Source: Clostridium chromiireducens (GTDB lineage Bacteria > Bacillota > Clostridia > Clostridiales > Clostridiaceae). From it: 64,000 nucleotides of DNA. Position numbers and translations under genes: made by a program. Of the stretch, positions 1 to 8,933 are shown piece by piece. Under the pieces are notes generated by a model. The model searched no databases and was not told the origin of the DNA. It saw nothing but the letters and a program-made list of their open reading frames with translations. The stretch covers positions 40,645 to 104,644 of the forward strand of contig NZ_MZGT01000009.1 of the NCBI RefSeq assembly GCF_002029255.1. The letters run 5' to 3'. The stretch's first letter is position 1. Every line of letters begins with the position of its first letter.

Positions 1-477
1 GTTAATGAGCTTGCACCAGTGATTTTAGCAGGTAAAGCACAATATGCAGTAATACCGGAACCAGCATTATCAACTGTTCAAAGCAAAAATGATAAATTTA
101 ATGTTATGTTAGATCTAAATGAAGAATGGAAAAAAATAAATAATTCAGAGTATGGATATCCACAATCAACAATAATAATTAAAAAGGAATTGCTAGATAA
201 AGATAAGGAATTCATAGGAGAATTTTTAAAACAGGTCAAGGATGCAACACAATGGATATATACTAATAAAGAAACTGTTGGATCATATTGTGAAGAAATA
301 GGTGTTTCAGCGAAGAAACCAATAGTAGTAAAAGCGATTGATAAGTCGAATATAAAATTTGTAGATATAAAAGACAGCAATAAAGAATATAAAACTTATT
401 TTGAGAGATTAAATGAATTTGATCCGAAAACAATTGGAGGAAGTATACCAGATGATGAAATATTCATGGAAAAGTAA
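1..477 (+). CDS. ABC transporter substrate-binding protein, NMT1/SsuA type (3' part)
   Basis: Only the C-terminal ~158 residues are present; the frame is open from base 1, so the gene starts outside the window. The fragment has the alternating helix/strand pattern of the second lobe of NMT1/SsuA/ThiY-like solute-binding proteins (YPQSTIIIKKE, then a helix with EFLKQVKDATQWI). Such proteins capture sulfonates, nitrate/bicarbonate or thiamine precursors outside the membrane. The ligand cannot be told from this end. The next gene overlaps it by 26 nt and encodes the matching permease, followed by the ATPase, so the three form one importer operon. The family call rests mainly on the permease and context. 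Confidence 0.7.
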   Translation, partial: VNELAPVILAGKAQYAVIPEPALSTVQSKNDKFNVMLDLNEEWKKINNSEYGYPQSTIIIKKELLDKDKEFIGEFLKQVKDATQWIYTNKETVGSYCEEIGVSAKKPIVVKAIDKSNIKFVDIKDSNKEYKTYFERLNEFDPKTIGGSIPDDEIFMEK

Positions 478-1207
478 AATATATACTTTCTTATCATGCA
501 TATTTTTCATAGGATTATGGCAAGCTTCTGCTATAATAATCAATAATGATATATATATTCCAAGAATAGGGCAGGTTATAGAAACAATTAAAGGAATTTT
601 TAATGAACCAGGTTCATTTAGGGTTATTATCAGCAGTTTTTATAGAACTACTCTCAGCTATGTTTTAGCCTTAGTTTTTTCAATTGTTTTAGGGGTACTC
701 GGAATGGTGTATCCCTTTTTCAAATATTTAATGGAACCAATAAATTCATTTAGTAAAACTATACCGACTATGGTTTTAGTGGTTCTCTCATTGGTTTGGT
801 TTGACAAAGATAAAACTCCTTTTGTTGTTGGATTTGCAATCATTTTTCCTATTCTGTATGAAGGAATAAGAAATAATCTCATTAATATAGATAAAAAAAT
901 AATTGATATGACTAAAATATACGAAGTCAGCTTAATTGATAAAATTAGGAAAATCTATATTCCGGTAATTAAATTTTATTTTATGAGCATATTCGTATCA
1001 ACATTTTCTCTGACTTTTAAAGTTGTAATAGCAGGAGAAGTATATGGACAACCTAAATTTGGCATAGGTTCTCAGATACAGATAGAAAAAGTGAATTTTA
1101 ATACATCTGGAATATTCGCTTGGATTGTAATTATTGTTATTATATCTTTATTATTAGAGATATTGAATAAAGCGTTAAGACAAAAGATATATAGGTGGGC
1201 AAAATGA
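452..1207 (+). CDS. ABC transporter permease (SsuC/TauC-like)
   Basis: Inner-membrane subunit of a binding-protein-dependent importer, ~251 residues, the usual size. About six hydrophobic segments are visible. The cytoplasmic EAA-type loop is replaced by a divergent version around MTKIYEVSLIDKIRKIYIP. The start was set at ATG 452 because GGAGG lies at 436-440; an ATG at 413 has no ribosome site. The start lies inside the end of the substrate-binding gene and the stop overlaps the ATPase start, which indicates translational coupling. Family resemblance is to nitrate/sulfonate/taurine permeases (BPD_transp_1). The substrate is unknown. Confidence 0.85.
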   Translation: MMKYSWKSKIYTFLSCIFFIGLWQASAIIINNDIYIPRIGQVIETIKGIFNEPGSFRVIISSFYRTTLSYVLALVFSIVLGVLGMVYPFFKYLMEPINSFSKTIPTMVLVVLSLVWFDKDKTPFVVGFAIIFPILYEGIRNNLINIDKKIIDMTKIYEVSLIDKIRKIYIPVIKFYFMSIFVSTFSLTFKVVIAGEVYGQPKFGIGSQIQIEKVNFNTSGIFAWIVIIVIISLLLEILNKALRQKIYRWAK

Positions 1208-1872
1208 ATATAAAAATTAAAAACTTAAATAAATCCTATGGAAATGAAATAGTTTTTAAAGATTTTAATATTGATTTTTCAGATGAACAGATAAATTGCA
1301 TAGTAGGAAAATCAGGATGCGGTAAGAGTACTCTTTTGAATATTATAGCAGGACTTATAGAAGCTCAAAGTGGAGAAATAAGTGGTGTATCAATGAATGA
1401 CATTAGTTATATATTTCAGGAAGATAGGCTAATTGAATGGCTAACTGTCAGAGAAAATTTGGAGCTTGCACTAAAGCGATATTTTGATAACTCAACTCTT
1501 ACTAATAAAGTTAATGAAGTTTTAAAATTAGTAGGAATTTATGATATAAAAGACAAATATCCTAATAAATTAAGTGGAGGAATGAGACAAAGGATTAATA
1601 TAGCACGAGCTTTTGGGAAGCCATCAAAATTAATTTTAATGGATGAGCCATTTAAATCATTAGATTATAAATTAAAATATACGATAATAGATGAATTCAA
1701 GAATTTATTAAATCGTGAAAAAAGGATGGTTATATTAGTCACTCATGATTTGGACGAAGCTATATATTTCCGAGGAAATATAATAGTATTTCGTGATAAA
1801 CCAGTTGAAATAGCAGGAGTGTTCAATAATAAGTTAGAGGAATGCAAGAACGAAGTATTAAAAATAATGTAG
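1204..1872 (+). CDS. ABC transporter ATP-binding protein (SsuB/TauB-like)
   Basis: ATPase of the importer, 222 residues. Walker A GKSGCGKST is at residues 35-43, the Q-loop in YIFQED, the signature LSGGMRQR, Walker B LILMDEP and the switch His in THD. ATG 1204 is preferred because it forms a 4-nt ATGA overlap with the permease stop; a GTG nine bases upstream is possible. Order and coupling (binding protein, permease, ATPase) fit a single uptake system. A family P palindrome starts 13 nt after the stop. Confidence 0.9.
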   Translation: MNIKIKNLNKSYGNEIVFKDFNIDFSDEQINCIVGKSGCGKSTLLNIIAGLIEAQSGEISGVSMNDISYIFQEDRLIEWLTVRENLELALKRYFDNSTLTNKVNEVLKLVGIYDIKDKYPNKLSGGMRQRINIARAFGKPSKLILMDEPFKSLDYKLKYTIIDEFKNLLNREKRMVILVTHDLDEAIYFRGNIIVFRDKPVEIAGVFNNKLEECKNEVLKIM

Positions 1873-1885
1873 AAACATATATTTC

Positions 1886-2153
1886 ACCGAAAGAATGGGT
1901 ACTCTATTGTTTCGGTTTCTAGAGAATTTATCTGTGGATGAATATGAAACTCGACTCGCATTCGCTCTCTGAGTAAGTTCGAGTTCCCAAATGTAAAATT
2001 TGGACTCTCACTCACCAGCAGAAGTTGTGCCCATTTGAGCATGCTCCTTTGGAAAGCAAATGACAAGCTCAAATGGAACAACTTCTGCTGAAGAAATCCT
2101 ACAGACAAATTATCTACGAAACACTGCACAAAAGAGTACCCATTCTTTCTGGT
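1886..2153 (+). repeat. Family P long palindrome, copy A (type 1) with nested family Q
   Basis: The outer arms ACCGAAAGAATGGGTACTCT (1886-1905) and 2133-2153 are complementary apart from a bulge. Inner arms AGCAGAAGTTGT and ACAACTTCTGCT pair, and the tip carries the conserved hairpin with loop GAAAG between TTTG and CAAA. Flanks outside the arms (…TATATTTCA / GTGGAATATATTTC) continue the family 3' flank. A 73-nt family Q sequence (1944-2016) interrupts the left strand only. It follows the ABC importer operon in the sense orientation. The 418-nt gap 1873-2290 holds nothing else recognised. Confidence 0.85.
1944..2016 (+). repeat. Family Q repeat nested in palindrome A
   Basis: It runs from ATGAAACTCGACTCGC to CTCTCACTCACC and is closely similar to 5141-5208 and, reversed, to 19463-19570. 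In this copy it sits in the left arm of palindrome A, where it replaces the expected TTTCT segment that would pair with AGAAAT on the right arm. This makes it look like a later insertion. Confidence 0.7.
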
Positions 2154-2290
2154 GTGGAATATATTTCAAGTTATAAATCAAATTTAAGAGTTTGATATCT
2201 AATCTGATGGTGGTTACTTACTTATTTTTAATCCAGTATGAGGTTGTACCAATTATGCCTGAATATTAACTTATGATAGACTATCTGAAT

Positions 2291-2545
2291 TTAACTATAG
2301 ATGTAGACCTTACTTCCAACTAAAATGAACAAAAAGCCGGCAAGGATGAAACTTGATACACTTAGAATTTTTTTGTTTGCATTGAGCAGATTTATTCCAA
2401 GTAATGTGTCACATAAGCCTAGGCAAATAAAAATTAGTGGAAAAAAATCATTTGGATCATATTTACTTACTATAATATTCAGAGAGAACAAAGGCAATAG
2501 CGTGCCTAAGATTAAACTGACAATATAAAAAAGCTTTTTTGACAT
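2291..2545 (-). CDS. Small integral membrane protein, unknown
   Basis: 84 residues, most of them hydrophobic, with three likely membrane segments (about residues 5-25, 34-52 and 62-82) and few charged positions. A good ribosome site (AGGCGG, read on the minus strand) precedes the ATG at 2545. It is divergent from the ABC exporter gene, sharing a 127-nt promoter region that contains an imperfect CTTGT…ACAAG dyad at 2582-2602. No family was recognised and no function is proposed. The opposite-strand frame over the same bases lacks a ribosome site. Confidence 0.6.
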   Translation of the reverse strand: MSKKLFYIVSLILGTLLPLFSLNIIVSKYDPNDFFPLIFICLGLCDTLLGINLLNANKKILSVSSFILAGFLFILVGSKVYIYS

Positions 2546-2672
2546 ATTTATTCACCGCCTAACAATTGTAAAATTATGTATCTTGTTTTAATTATATACA
2601 AGCTGTTTGAAATTTATTCCTTAAAGATATAAAAATTAATAGGTTGATACCTAAGAAGAAAGGAGATTTAAA

Positions 2673-4379
2673 ATGATAAAGAAGTTTATTTCATTTTATA
2701 AACCATATAAATTATTATTTATTTTAGATTTAGTAGTAGCACTTATAGCATCTTTGTGTGATTTAGTGTATCCAGTCATGACAAGGGATCTTGTCAATGA
2801 ATCAATTCCTAATAGAGATTTAAGAACAATTATTGTATTTGCGGTAGTATTACTTATAATTTTTGCAATTAAGGCTGCCTGTGGGTATTTTATGCAATAT
2901 TGGGGACATGTTGTAGGTGTTAGAATGCAGGGGGATATGAGAAGGCATATATTTAAGCATCTTCAAAAATTACCTAATAGTTTTTTTGATAATAATAAGA
3001 CGGGAGATATAATGTCTAGAATTATTAATGATTTGATGGATATATCTGAGCTTGCACATCATGGGCCAGAAGATTTGTTTATATCAATAGTTATGCTTAT
3101 AGGATCATTCATAATATTGTGTACAATTAATATTCCACTTACATTATTGATATTCGCTTTTATACCATTTATAGTGTGGTTTACTTTGTATGAGAGAAAG
3201 AAAATGAATAAAGCCTTTCTTGAAACAAAAGTAGAAACAGGGGCAGTTAATGCAAATCTTGAAAATAGTATTTCGGGAATAAAAATATCGAAAGCATTCG
3301 TAAGTCATAGATCTGAAGAAGAAAAATTTGAAAAAGGGAATAAAAAATTCATTAAGGCGAGAGAAAGAGCCTATAAGGTAATGGCAGAATATTCTTCAGG
3401 TGCAGGATTTGGGATGGATGTGCTAAGCTATGTAGGTTTAGTAGGTGGAGGAGTATTCACGCTTATTGGTTTTATAAATATTGGAGATTTTATGGCATAC
3501 ATGTTGTTTATAAAGATATTTATTACACCAATAAAAAAACTTATTGATTTTATGGAACAATTTCAAAATGGAATTACAGGTTTTCAAAGGTATATAGAAA
3601 TAATGAACAATGATAGAGAAAAAGACAAAAAAGACGCAGTTGAACTTGAAAATGTTCAAGGGGAAATAGAATTTAAAAATGTCAGCTTTAGCTATGAAGG
3701 TAAAGAAGTTTTAAAAGATATTTCTATGAAGATAAACAAAGGAAAGATGCTTGCATTAGTAGGAGCATCTGGCGGAGGTAAAACAACTTTTTGTAATCTA
3801 ATCCCAAGATTTTATGAAGTAGAAAATGGAGATATATTAATTGATAATAAAAGCATATATGATGTTAAGTTAGATTCCCTTAGAGAAAATATTGGAATTG
3901 TGCAGCAGGAAGTTTTCTTATTTACAGGAAGTATAAGAGATAATATACTGTTTGGAAAGTCAGATGCGACTGAAGAGGAATTAATAAGAGCTGCTAAAAT
4001 GGCTAATATTCATGAATTTATAAATACTCTTCCAGAAGGATACGACACTTATATAGGAGAAAGAGGAGTTAAATTGTCTGGTGGACAAAAGCAGCGTATT
4101 TCTATTGCAAGAGTTTTTCTTAAAAATCCACCAATACTAATTTTGGATGAGGCAACATCAGCATTAGATAATATAACTGAGCGCATAATTCAGGAATCAT
4201 TAGAAAAGTTATGTACTGGAAGGACAACCATAGTAGTTGCACATAGATTGTCTACCATTAAAAATGCAGATGAAATCATTGTTCTTGGAAAGACAGGAAT
4301 AATAGAAGCAGGAACACATGAAGAGTTAATGGAAAAGCAAGGAGAATATAGTAACTTACATAGATTAGCAGCAGTATAA
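2673..4379 (+). CDS. ABC exporter, fused permease-ATPase (MdlB/LmrA-like)
   Basis: 568-residue half-transporter that would work as a homo- or heterodimer to export lipids, drugs or peptides. The N-terminal ~310 residues hold six membrane helices with the cytoplasmic coupling region PNSFFDNNKTGDIMSR. The C-terminal half is the nucleotide-binding domain: Walker A GASGGGKTT (~363-371), Q-loop VQQEVF, signature LSGGQKQR (~468), Walker B ILILDEA and switch His in VAHRLS. The start is set by AAAGGAG seven bases before ATG. It is monocistronic, ending in a strong bidirectional terminator. The substrate is unknown. Confidence 0.9.
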   Translation: MIKKFISFYKPYKLLFILDLVVALIASLCDLVYPVMTRDLVNESIPNRDLRTIIVFAVVLLIIFAIKAACGYFMQYWGHVVGVRMQGDMRRHIFKHLQKLPNSFFDNNKTGDIMSRIINDLMDISELAHHGPEDLFISIVMLIGSFIILCTINIPLTLLIFAFIPFIVWFTLYERKKMNKAFLETKVETGAVNANLENSISGIKISKAFVSHRSEEEKFEKGNKKFIKARERAYKVMAEYSSGAGFGMDVLSYVGLVGGGVFTLIGFINIGDFMAYMLFIKIFITPIKKLIDFMEQFQNGITGFQRYIEIMNNDREKDKKDAVELENVQGEIEFKNVSFSYEGKEVLKDISMKINKGKMLALVGASGGGKTTFCNLIPRFYEVENGDILIDNKSIYDVKLDSLRENIGIVQQEVFLFTGSIRDNILFGKSDATEEELIRAAKMANIHEFINTLPEGYDTYIGERGVKLSGGQKQRISIARVFLKNPPILILDEATSALDNITERIIQESLEKLCTGRTTIVVAHRLSTIKNADEIIVLGKTGIIEAGTHEELMEKQGEYSNLHRLAAV

Positions 4380-4394
4380 GTTTTGTGAAAAAAA

Positions 4395-4432
4395 GAGGTT
4401 GCCAAAAATAATTAAATATTTTTGACAGCCTC
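4395..4432. terminator. Bidirectional intrinsic terminator
   Basis: GAGGTTG-C-CAAAAATA pairs with TATTTTTG-A-CAGCCTC (38 nt, loop ATTAAA). A-rich sequence lies on the left and a T-containing stretch on the right, between two convergent genes (stops at 4379 on plus and 4436 on minus). Confidence 0.85.
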
Positions 4433-4435
4433 GTA

Positions 4436-4864
4436 TTAATTTTCAGATTCATCATTTAACGAACTTAATAGTTGTACTTTTTTATATAAAGTAGATACAT
4501 CTATTTCAACATCCATAGCTTGACTTAACTTGTTGTGAATTTCTGTTTCAGCGGCATTATTAGAAACATGTGAATTAAAATTATTCTTATTAAGTCGAGC
4601 CTGTACTATTCTAGCGTTTTCCGCACTTTTTAATCTTTCCATATTCTCTAGTTCATTATAAAAAGTTGTTGAATTATCATTTGATGATAGATGCTCAGCA
4701 GCCGCATTTAATGAATTATTAAAGGACTTAGAATTTTCGCGTTTCTTCCTTGGAGGATTTTTTGAGTCACTATAAGGCCTCTTAATTATCCTATTATCAA
4801 TAGCAGCGTTAGAAACACTTGTTACAACATATTCACTTCTAGAAATTATTCTGTTATCAGACAT
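4436..4864 (-). CDS. Hydrophilic protein of unknown function
   Basis: 142 residues, rich in Asn, Ser, Glu and Lys, with no membrane segment or signal peptide. It begins MSDNRIISRSEYVV and has a basic patch PPRKKRENSK near residue 38. The C-terminal third looks alpha-helical (HNKLSQAMDVEIDVSTLYKKVQLL). A very strong ribosome site, AAGGAGG, stands eight bases before the ATG, so the gene is probably expressed. No family was recognised. Its stop touches the shared terminator with the ABC exporter. Confidence 0.65.
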   Translation of the reverse strand: MSDNRIISRSEYVVTSVSNAAIDNRIIKRPYSDSKNPPRKKRENSKSFNNSLNAAAEHLSSNDNSTTFYNELENMERLKSAENARIVQARLNKNNFNSHVSNNAAETEIHNKLSQAMDVEIDVSTLYKKVQLLSSLNDESEN

Positions 4865-5002
4865 ATATAATCCTCCTTTTTATAACCATAAATTTAACTA
4901 AACTTAAGAATTTATATCTTATACTATTATATTCGGACATACTTAATAAAAGATGACTATTTTTGAATATATTCCATTAATTTTTAGTTAAAAAACATTC
5001 AT

Positions 5003-5357
5003 ATAGGGTTCCGCAATGATAATCGAACTTATGTGTATTCCCACCGAAATCAATGATATTCGTTTGTTTCGGTTTCTAAGGAATTTTGATGGGTAGTTCT
5101 AAGATTGGAAGTTGCACCAAAAGTGCTAGCATCAAAAGAGGAAACTCGACTCACATTCGTTCGCTGAGTAAGTTCGAAGGGCCAAATGCAAGATTTGGAT
5201 TCTCACTTAAGCATTGAACTAGCACTTTTGAACAACTTCTAATCTAAGAACCACAGCCATCAAAATTCCAGATGAAACACTACACAAAAGAATATCATTG
5301 ATTTCTAGTTAGGGAATATATCACAGCATAAGTTTAATTATCGATGAGGAACCCTAT
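5003..5357 (+). repeat. Family P long palindrome, copy B (type 2, full length with outer arms)
   Basis: The core runs 5043-5309: ACCGAAATCAATGATATTC pairs with GAATATCATTGATTTCTAGT. Outside it, 5003-5042 (TATAGGGTTCC…AACTTATG) pairs with 5312-5357 (…CATAAGTTTAATTATCG…GGAACCCTATA), giving the longest copy, ~355 nt. Inner arms GGAATTTTGAT/ATCAAAATTCC and AGTTCTAAGATT/AATCTAAGAAC are conserved with copy F. The tip holds a family Q copy. It is the only copy not directly 3' of a gene in the same orientation. With copy C it fills the 776-nt gap 4865-5640. Confidence 0.85.
5141..5208 (+). repeat. Family Q repeat nested in the tip of palindrome B
   Basis: From GAAACTCGACTCAC to GATTCTCACTT, closely matching 1944-2016. 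Here it lies in the apical loop, between complementary AAAAGTGCTAG and CTAGCACTTTT, so it does not disturb the stem. Confidence 0.7.
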
Positions 5358-5407
5358 ATTTATCTATCTAACTATGAATTTGATTTATGATTTGAAATAC
5401 TTTCCAT

Positions 5408-5606
5408 ACCAGAAAGAGAAGGTACTCTTTTTTCGTAGTGTTGCATCGAAAAAATAGCTGTAGTTATTTCTTCAGTAAAAGTTGTTCCAGTGCTGCTTGT
5501 CATTAGCTTGCCTAAGGAACAAGCAGCACTGGTGCAACTTTTACTGATAGAAATCCACAGCTATTTTTTTATAGCAACCGAGAAACAGAGTACCTTCTCT
5601 TTCGGT
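5408..5606 (-). repeat. Family P long palindrome, copy C (type 1)
   Basis: On the minus strand it reads ACCGAAAGAGAAGGTACTCT…AGAGTACCTTCTCTTTCTGGT. It has the conserved GTTTCTCGGTTGC / GATGCAACACTAC internal bulge, arms AAAGTTG/CAACTTTTACT, and tip TTAG-GCAAG-CTAA. It lies 34 nt 3' of ilvE in the sense orientation. Flanking sequence at 5376-5405 and 5607-5627 continues the pairing. Confidence 0.85.
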
Positions 5607-5640
5607 TGATTATCGCATAAATTCAAGTTTTGTAGAAGTA

Positions 5641-6672
5641 TTATACTTCTACTTCGTATATCCATCCTTCTGGAGCTTCAACATCGCCAAGTTGTATACC
5701 TACAAGAAGATCATATAATTTTTGAGTTACAGGACCTACTTCAGTTTCACTATGGAATACATGTAATTCATCTTTATATTGTATTCCTCCAATTGGAGTG
5801 ATTACAGCAGCTGTACCACAAGCGCCAGCTTCTTTGAATTCATCTATTTTATCAATAAATACTTCTCTTTCATAAACCGGCATTTTTAAATAATGTTCTG
5901 CTATATAAAGTAAAGAACGCTTAGTTATACTAGGTAAAATAGATGGAGATACAGGAGTAACAAATTCATTATTCTTAGTTATTCCAAAGAAGTTTGCAGC
6001 GCCTATTTCTTCAATTTTAGTATGGGTAGCTGGATCTAAGTAAATACAATCAGCAAATCCCTTTTCTACAGCTACAGCATGAGCTTGTAATGACGCAGCA
6101 TAATTACCACCAACTTTATTACCACCAGTACCATGAGGAGCCGCTCTGTCGAATTCATCTAAAACTATGTAGTTACAAGGAGATACTCCATCTTTAAAAT
6201 ATGGACCAACAGGTATACAAAATACACCAAAGATATATTCTGGAGCTGGTTTAACACCTATGTTGTTTCCAACACCCATTAAATATGGTCTGATATATAA
6301 AGTTGCACCACTTCCATATGGTGGAACATATTTTTCATTTGCTTTTACAACTTGCTTAACAGCATCAATAAATTTTTCAACAGGAACATGCGGCATAAGA
6401 AGTTTGTCACAACTTTCATTCATACGCTCTGCATTTAAATCAGGTCTAAATAATTGAATTTTACCTTCTTTTGTTGTATATGCCTTAAGTCCTTCAAAAC
6501 AACTTTGACCATAATGAATAACAGTAGAAGCCTCGCTTACAGTAACCATATTATCTTCAACAAGCTTTCCTTCATCCCATTTTCCATCTTTCCAAACTGA
6601 AATATAACGAAGATCTGTTTTTATATATTCAAATCCTAATTTACCCCAGTCTATATCAGCTTTTTTCCCCAT
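5641..6672 (-). CDS. ilvE: Branched-chain amino-acid aminotransferase
   Basis: PLP enzyme (fold type IV) that transaminates Leu, Ile and Val with 2-oxoglutarate, in the cytosol. 343 residues, the length of the longer BCAT class (with bacterial/eukaryotic enzymes that begin WxxLGF-like). The sequence shows CFEGLKAY, the RPDLNAERM motif, PLP-lysine region GTGGNKVGGNYAAS, and EIGAANFFG near the active-site loop. ATG 6672 is chosen because GGAGG lies eight bases upstream; a GTG 15 bases earlier lacks a site. It is followed by palindrome C and preceded by nadE, 142 nt away. No T-box leader was seen. Confidence 0.93.
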   Translation of the reverse strand: MGKKADIDWGKLGFEYIKTDLRYISVWKDGKWDEGKLVEDNMVTVSEASTVIHYGQSCFEGLKAYTTKEGKIQLFRPDLNAERMNESCDKLLMPHVPVEKFIDAVKQVVKANEKYVPPYGSGATLYIRPYLMGVGNNIGVKPAPEYIFGVFCIPVGPYFKDGVSPCNYIVLDEFDRAAPHGTGGNKVGGNYAASLQAHAVAVEKGFADCIYLDPATHTKIEEIGAANFFGITKNNEFVTPVSPSILPSITKRSLLYIAEHYLKMPVYEREVFIDKIDEFKEAGACGTAAVITPIGGIQYKDELHVFHSETEVGPVTQKLYDLLVGIQLGDVEAPEGWIYEVEV

Positions 6673-6774
6673 TTTATATTCCTCCACATCTATATAGGCT
6701 TATTGCCATTGTTTATTTAATAACATCTATTTTAGCACTACTTGAAAAGAATTTCCACAATTCATGATAAATTA

Positions 6775-6814
6775 ATGGTGAATGATGAATAATGAATAAT
6801 TATTAATCTTTCAT
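6775..6814. repeat. Short family R repeat (AATGATGAATAATGAAT core)
   Basis: GTGAATGATGAATAATGAAT followed by AATTATTAATCTTTCATT forms a weak inverted repeat just 3' of nadE. The core is the same as in 20836-20940 and 43842-43975, but the long second arm is missing. Confidence 0.5.
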
Positions 6815-8713
6815 TTAAAGCCAAGGCTCAGCATCTGACGGCATGCGCCAGTCACCTCTAGGACTTAAAGAAATACTTCCTACTTTAGGTCCATCAGGAA
6901 GGGCACTCCTTTTGAATTGTTGAGTAAAGAATCTAAACATAAATTTGTCTAACCATTTATTGATTTCTTCCTCTGAGTAATCAGCTTTGAATGCATTTTT
7001 TGCTAAGAAAAATATTCTGTCTTTTGTAGAACCATGTTTAATAAAATGGTATAAGAAGAAATCATGAAGTTCATAAGGACCAACAATGTCTTCAGTTTTT
7101 TGAGCTATATTACCATTTTTATCTTTAGGTAGTAACTCAGGACTAACTGGAGTATCTAATATATCCATAAGGGTGTCACACACAACTTCAGTTGATTCGT
7201 TTTGAGCTACATATTCTACTAAGTATCTAACCAGCGTTTTAGGGATAGAAGGATTTACAGAATACATTGACATGTGATCTCCATTATAAGTACACCAGCC
7301 AAGTGCGAGCTCTGATAAGTCTCCTGTACCTATTAATAGTCCTCTTTCCTTATTTGCAAGATCCATTAATATTTGAGTTCTTTCTCTTGCTTGAACATTC
7401 TCGTAAGTTACATCGTGTATATCTTTATCGTGGCCAATATCTTCAAAATGTTGAAGCGATGCTTTAACTATGTTTATTTCTCTAAGATCTGTACCTAGCT
7501 CCTTACATAAGCAAATTGCATTATTATAAGTTCTATCAGTTGTGCCAAATCCAGGCATAGTGATAGTTACAATATTTTTTTTGTCTAAGTTAAGTAGTTC
7601 AAAGGTTTTAACAATTACAAGAAGTGCAAGGGTTGAATCTAATCCGCCTGAAATTCCTATTACTGCTTTTTGGGATTTTGTATGTTCAAGTCTTTTTGCT
7701 AAACTAGCAGCTTGGATGCTAAAAATTTCCTTGCAACGAATTTCTCTTTCCTTTTCGTATGAAGGCACAAAAGGATGTTTATCAATATATCTATCAAAGC
7801 CGTTAAATGAGACATTTTCAAATTCAAATCTGATTATATTAGGTTTCTTGTTACAATATTTAGACGAATCTTTAAAGCTTAAGTTCTTCATTCTTTCAGC
7901 TTTTAATTTAAATACATCAACAAAAGAGCATATTATTTCATTCTCTCTTTGAAATCTATTATTTTCTTTTAAAAGTGATCCGTTTTCGCTAATTAATAAA
8001 TGACCACTAAATAATACGTCTGTAGTGGACTCGTGGACGCCAGAAGATGAATATATATAGCTAGAAATTGTTCTAGCGCTTTGATTCGATATAAGACTTT
8101 TCCTATAATCCATCTTACTTACAAGTTCATTTGACGCAGAAAGGTTCCCTATTATATGAGCTCCCATAAGAGAAAGATATGAACTAGGAGGGATTGGCAC
8201 CCATAAATCTTCACAAATTTCAACGGCAAAGTTTGCTACTCCAGATGAAAAAATTAAATTTGTACCAAAAGGGACGTCTTTTTGGAAAGGTAAATCTATT
8301 TTTTCGTTTTCAATAGAAAGCCCTTCTGTAAACCATCTTTTTTCATAGAATTCGCTATAGTTTGGAAGATATGACTTTGGAACTATCCCTAGAACACTTC
8401 CTTTAAAAAGTAGAAATGCACAATTATATAAGGCGCTATTACAAAGAAGTGGAGCACCAACAGCAATTAACATATCATAATTTTTAGTAGCTTCTAATAT
8501 TTGATTAATTCCATCTAGAGATTTTGTTATTAGATATTCATGTAAAAATAAATCTCCACAAGTATAAGACGTAATACATAGTTCTGGAAAAATTATAAAT
8601 TTACTTTCTTTCTTCACTGCATCATCTATGCATATTAAAATATTTTCAACATTATAATTAATATCAGCGACCCTAGTTTTAGGGCAGGCAGCTGCAACTT
8701 TAATGAAATCCAT
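6815..8713 (-). CDS. nadE: Glutamine-dependent NAD(+) synthetase
   Basis: Final step of NAD synthesis: deamido-NAD + ATP + glutamine to NAD, cytosolic. 633 residues with two domains. The N-terminal ~290-residue nitrilase-type glutaminase has Glu in FPELCIT, Lys in VPKSYLPNY and the nucleophile Cys in EICEDLWVP. The C-terminal synthetase has the PP-loop SGGLDSTLAL and the GTGDLSELALGW motif. The start at 8713 follows AAGGAG nine bases upstream; an earlier in-frame ATG at 8746 has none. This is the Gln-using long form, as in M. tuberculosis, not the short ammonia-dependent form. Confidence 0.93.
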   Translation of the reverse strand: MDFIKVAAACPKTRVADINYNVENILICIDDAVKKESKFIIFPELCITSYTCGDLFLHEYLITKSLDGINQILEATKNYDMLIAVGAPLLCNSALYNCAFLLFKGSVLGIVPKSYLPNYSEFYEKRWFTEGLSIENEKIDLPFQKDVPFGTNLIFSSGVANFAVEICEDLWVPIPPSSYLSLMGAHIIGNLSASNELVSKMDYRKSLISNQSARTISSYIYSSSGVHESTTDVLFSGHLLISENGSLLKENNRFQRENEIICSFVDVFKLKAERMKNLSFKDSSKYCNKKPNIIRFEFENVSFNGFDRYIDKHPFVPSYEKEREIRCKEIFSIQAASLAKRLEHTKSQKAVIGISGGLDSTLALLVIVKTFELLNLDKKNIVTITMPGFGTTDRTYNNAICLCKELGTDLREINIVKASLQHFEDIGHDKDIHDVTYENVQARERTQILMDLANKERGLLIGTGDLSELALGWCTYNGDHMSMYSVNPSIPKTLVRYLVEYVAQNESTEVVCDTLMDILDTPVSPELLPKDKNGNIAQKTEDIVGPYELHDFFLYHFIKHGSTKDRIFFLAKNAFKADYSEEEINKWLDKFMFRFFTQQFKRSALPDGPKVGSISLSPRGDWRMPSDAEPWL

Positions 8714-8904
8714 AAAATCGCTCCTTACAATTATAGTATTTGGCAAATTTTTAATATAGAAATATATAATTTTTATATTAAAAGTTTCATTGTTATATTT
8801 TAGCTAAATAATAGAAATATATCCTCATAATTATATACTAACATGAGAGTAAAATCAAAAGCGATAAAAGGTATTTAAAAACTTATTTCAAGATAATAAA
8901 TAAC

Positions 8905-8933
8905 TTGAAAAAATGTTTTAGAAGATGTATAAT
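8905..8933 (+). promoter_or_regulatory. Sigma-A promoter of the NfeD/SPFH operon
   Basis: TTGAAA at 8905-8910 and TATAAT at 8928-8933 are separated by exactly 17 nt, 47 nt before the start codon. The -10 box is the left edge of a 36-bp perfect palindrome. Confidence 0.75.

Noticed and set aside
1884..2129. 81-residue minus-strand frame
   Set aside because: It lies wholly within palindrome A; similar frames in other copies (11989-12207, 27409-27651, 36837-37094, 30665-30892) arise from the same repeated sequence and lack ribosome sites.
2325..2528. 67-residue plus-strand frame
   Set aside because: It is antisense to the small membrane protein gene, which has a ribosome site and membrane helices; this frame has neither.
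2527..2540. AAAAAAGCTTTTTT palindrome as a terminator
   Set aside because: It lies at the 5' end of the minus-strand membrane protein coding region (Lys-Lys-Leu-Phe codons), with no room for a meaningful stem.
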